Positions 62,031 through 64,000 of a stretch of DNA of 64,000 nucleotides are shown piece by piece. This DNA comes from Comamonadaceae bacterium (GTDB lineage: Bacteria > Pseudomonadota > Gammaproteobacteria > Burkholderiales > Burkholderiaceae_C): contig CANGNS010000006.1 in NCBI GenBank assembly GCA_947455465.1, forward strand, positions 62,001 through 126,000, given 5' to 3'. Under the pieces are notes generated by a model. It did not search any database. It was not told the origin of the DNA and saw nothing but the letters and a program-made list of their open reading frames with translations. Position numbers and translations under genes: made by a program. Every line of letters starts with the position of its first letter. The stretch's first letter is position 1.

Positions 62031-64000
62031 ATGAGTTCCACCAGCAACAGCGCCGTGATGAGCGTCGCCGAGATCCGCAAGACTTTCCTCGATTTTTTCG
62101 CCTCCAAAGGCCACACCGTGGTGCAAAGCAGCCCGCTGGTGCCGGGCAATGACCCGACGCTGATGTTCACCAACTCGGGCATGGTGCAGTTCAAGGACGT
62201 GTTTCTGGGCACGGACAAGCGCTCCTATGTGCGCGCCGCGTCCGTCCAGGCCTGCTTGCGCGCTGGCGGCAAGCACAACGACCTGGAAAACGTGGGCTAC
62301 ACCGCCCGCCACCACACGTTTTTCGAGATGCTGGGCAACTGGAGCTTTGGCGACTATTTCAAGCGCGAGAGCCTGAAATGGGGCTGGGAGTTGTTGACGC
62401 AGGTCTATAAATTGCCCCCTGAGCGCCTGATGGTCACCGTCTACATTGATGATGACGAGGCCTATGACATCTGGCACAAAGAAATCGGCCTGCCCGCAGA
62501 CCGCATCGTGCGCATCGGCGACAACAAGGGCAAAAAATACGCCTCCGACAACTTCTGGATGATGGCCGACACCGGCCCGTGCGGCCCGTGCTCCGAGATT
62601 TTTTACGACCACGGCGCGCACATTCCCGGCGGTCCGCCCGGCAGCCCGGAGGAAGACGGCGACCGCTTCATCGAAATCTGGAACCATGTGTTCATGCAGT
62701 TCGACATGCAGGCCGACGGCAGCCTGCACAAACTGCCTGCGCCCTGCGTGGACACCGGCATGGGCCTGGAGCGCATCGCCGCCATCTTGCAGCATGTGCA
62801 CAGCAACTACCAGATCGACATCTTTGACCAACTGATCCAAGCCGCCGGCCGCGAAACTGGCTGCGCCGATCTGCAAAACAACTCGCTCAAAGTCATTGCC
62901 GACCACATCCGCGCCACGGCGTTTTTGGTCAGCGACGGCGTGCTCCCCAGCAACGAAGGGCGCGGCTATGTGCAGCGCCGCATCGTGCGCCGCGCCATCC
63001 GCCACGGCTACAAGCTGGGGCAAAAGGCCCCGTTTTTCCACAAGCTGGTGGCCGACCTGGTGCGGCTGATGGGCGAGGCCTACCCCAAGCTGCGCAGCGA
63101 AGAAAAGCGCATCACCGAGGCGCTGCGGGTGGAGGAAGAGCGCTTTTACGAGACGCTGGAAAACGGCATGGGCATTTTGGACACGGCAATAAGTGAATTG
63201 TTTCTGGCAGAGACCGCAAAAGCAAAAATTGCAGAGGGCCAGCCACTTCCCTTTAAGTTCAGCGGTGACCTTGCCTTTAAGTTGCACGACACCTACGGTT
63301 TTCCGTTGGATTTGACCCAAGACGTTTGCCGCGAGGTAGGGCTGGAAGTGGACACCGAAGGCTTTAACGCCGCCATGGAGCGCCAAAAATCCCAAGCCCG
63401 CGCGGCAGGCAAGTTCAAGCAAGACCGGGGCTTGGAGTACAGCGGCGCCGGTAATGAATTCGTTGGCTACGATCACCTAAGCCAAAGCAGCACCGTGCTG
63501 GCGCTGTACTTGGATGGCGCGGAAGTGAACGAACTGGCCGCCGGCCAAAGCGGCGTAGTGGTGCTGGCTTCGACGCCGTTTTACGCCGAAAGCGGCGGCC
63601 AGGTGGGCGATGAAGGCACGATCAGCAGCGCCAATAGCATGTTTGCCGTGGCCGACACCCAAAAAATCAAGGCCGATGTGTTCGGCCACCACGGCAGCGT
63701 GTCGCACGGCACCTTGAAGGTGGGCGATGCGGTGCAGGCCCAGGTCAATGCCGCAGTGCGTGCGGCGGCCATGCGCAACCACAGCGCCACGCACTTGATG
63801 CACGAGGCCTTGCGCGAAGTGCTGGGCGACCATGTGCAGCAAAAAGGCTCTTTGGTCAATGCCGAACGCACCCGCTTTGACTTTGCGCACAACGCGCCAG
63901 TCACCGACGCGCAAATCCGCGCTATCGAAACCAAAGTCAATACCCAAATTTTGGCCAATAGCGCCACCAAAGCCGAGTTGATGGACATCGAGTCTGCCAA
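62031..64000 (+). CDS. alaS: Alanyl-tRNA synthetase, N-terminal part (gene runs off the right edge)
   Basis: The first 656 codons of class II alanyl-tRNA synthetase. Motif 1 ([18 protein letters not shown]), [18 protein letters not shown], the [14 protein letters not shown] motif 2 region, the catalytic [16 protein letters not shown] and [16 protein letters not shown] are visible, and the editing-domain HSATHLMHE begins near residue 588. Between [12 protein letters not shown] and FKLHDTYGF an AT-richer segment (about 63183-63260) makes the protein longer than E. coli AlaS. The start is ATG 62031 or the in-frame ATG 62058. It charges tRNA-Ala. Confidence 0.95.
   Translation, partial: MSSTSNSAVMSVAEIRKTFLDFFASKGHTVVQSSPLVPGNDPTLMFTNSGMVQFKDVFLGTDKRSYVRAASVQACLRAGGKHNDLENVGYTARHHTFFEMLGNWSFGDYFKRESLKWGWELLTQVYKLPPERLMVTVYIDDDEAYDIWHKEIGLPADRIVRIGDNKGKKYASDNFWMMADTGPCGPCSEIFYDHGAHIPGGPPGSPEEDGDRFIEIWNHVFMQFDMQADGSLHKLPAPCVDTGMGLERIAAILQHVHSNYQIDIFDQLIQAAGRETGCADLQNNSLKVIADHIRATAFLVSDGVLPSNEGRGYVQRRIVRRAIRHGYKLGQKAPFFHKLVADLVRLMGEAYPKLRSEEKRITEALRVEEERFYETLENGMGILDTAISELFLAETAKAKIAEGQPLPFKFSGDLAFKLHDTYGFPLDLTQDVCREVGLEVDTEGFNAAMERQKSQARAAGKFKQDRGLEYSGAGNEFVGYDHLSQSSTVLALYLDGAEVNELAAGQSGVVVLASTPFYAESGGQVGDEGTISSANSMFAVADTQKIKADVFGHHGSVSHGTLKVGDAVQAQVNAAVRAAAMRNHSATHLMHEALREVLGDHVQQKGSLVNAERTRFDFAHNAPVTDAQIRAIETKVNTQILANSATKAELMDIESA

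Noticed and set aside
61893-63476. A 527-codon open frame on the minus strand opposite alaS
   Set aside because: Shadow of alaS codon bias; no recognisable motif or ribosome-binding site.
1-64000. CRISPR arrays, rRNA operons, insertion sequences, integrases, prophage genes
   Set aside because: None recognised by eye on either strand; no regularly spaced repeats, transposase or integrase motifs were seen.

Overview
The window looks like a chromosomal segment of a betaproteobacterium, most likely a Burkholderiales/Comamonadaceae member of the Rhodoferax/Polaromonas type. This is inferred from the high-GC coding style, the Bug-type solute receptor, the long TrpS form, the core-type methionine synthase and the general gene content; I could not run a search. 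Coding density is high, most genes are housekeeping or central-metabolism genes, and there is one tRNA gene. The sequence opens inside an aldehyde dehydrogenase gene and closes inside alaS.

Region by region: (1) 1-7362 is a phosphonate/organophosphorus locus. A plus-strand run (phosphonoacetaldehyde dehydrogenase 3' end, PhnZ-like HD oxygenase, phosphonate-associated DMT permease, Tat-exported PhoD lipoprotein) converges on a minus-strand phnCDE ABC importer operon that ends in an iron-dependent alcohol dehydrogenase. Together they suggest uptake of a phosphonate, oxidation of an alcohol/aldehyde intermediate and release of phosphate. (2) 7441-8472 holds trhO (tRNA uridine hydroxylation) and a DUF1653 gene. 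(3) About 8.5-12.1 kb is a small accessory island: a CoiA-like gene, a VOC-gene fragment, a toxin gene without its 5' half plus its intact antitoxin, a small conserved unknown, and an AbiE-type (type IV) toxin-antitoxin pair with AT-rich palindromic upstream DNA. (4) 12.2-24.7 kb is mostly minus strand: DMT permease, trpS, M50 protease, Sua5-like, PHP phosphatase, RluA-like, two c-type cytochromes, then a likely five-gene unit (DUF1993, core-MetE, SDR, HCCA-isomerase-like, KAS III).

(5) 24.8-29.3 kb is a plus-strand run: FAD-dependent D-2-hydroxyacid dehydrogenase, cysM, Nudix, TusA-like, a Phd/PIN toxin-antitoxin pair and a LOG-family phosphoribohydrolase. (6) 29.4-37.9 kb holds valS, yaaA, queF, an enoyl-CoA hydratase, dinB, an alpha-hydroxy-acid dehydrogenase and tRNA-Leu(CAA). 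valS carries an exactly in-frame 84-bp palindromic element. (7) 38.2-46.5 kb holds a frameshifted Kir-type K+ channel, two divergent SGNH-like exported proteins, a cation/H+ antiporter, and a TetR gene divergent from a TauD-like dioxygenase/class II aldolase pair. (8) 46.8-54.1 kb is rich in exported proteins: a 770-residue alpha/beta hydrolase lipoprotein, a YHYH lipoprotein overlapping an EF-hand-bearing HupE/UreJ-like membrane protein, a Kazal-like protein overlapping an outer-membrane protein, and an S1/P1 nuclease. (9) 54.1-64.0 kb holds a ThDP enzyme, a Bug receptor, HU, a DMT permease, a thioredoxin-like protein, gabD divergent from a 4-hydroxybutyrate-dehydrogenase-like gene, and alaS.

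The observations I rate highest are the palindromic in-frame insertion in valS, the combination of genes in the phosphonate locus, the EF-hand HupE/YHYH pair, the overlapping Kazal/outer-membrane pair, the MesD-type methionine synthase without its usual partner, and the channel frameshift. No CRISPR array, rRNA, insertion sequence or prophage was recognised.
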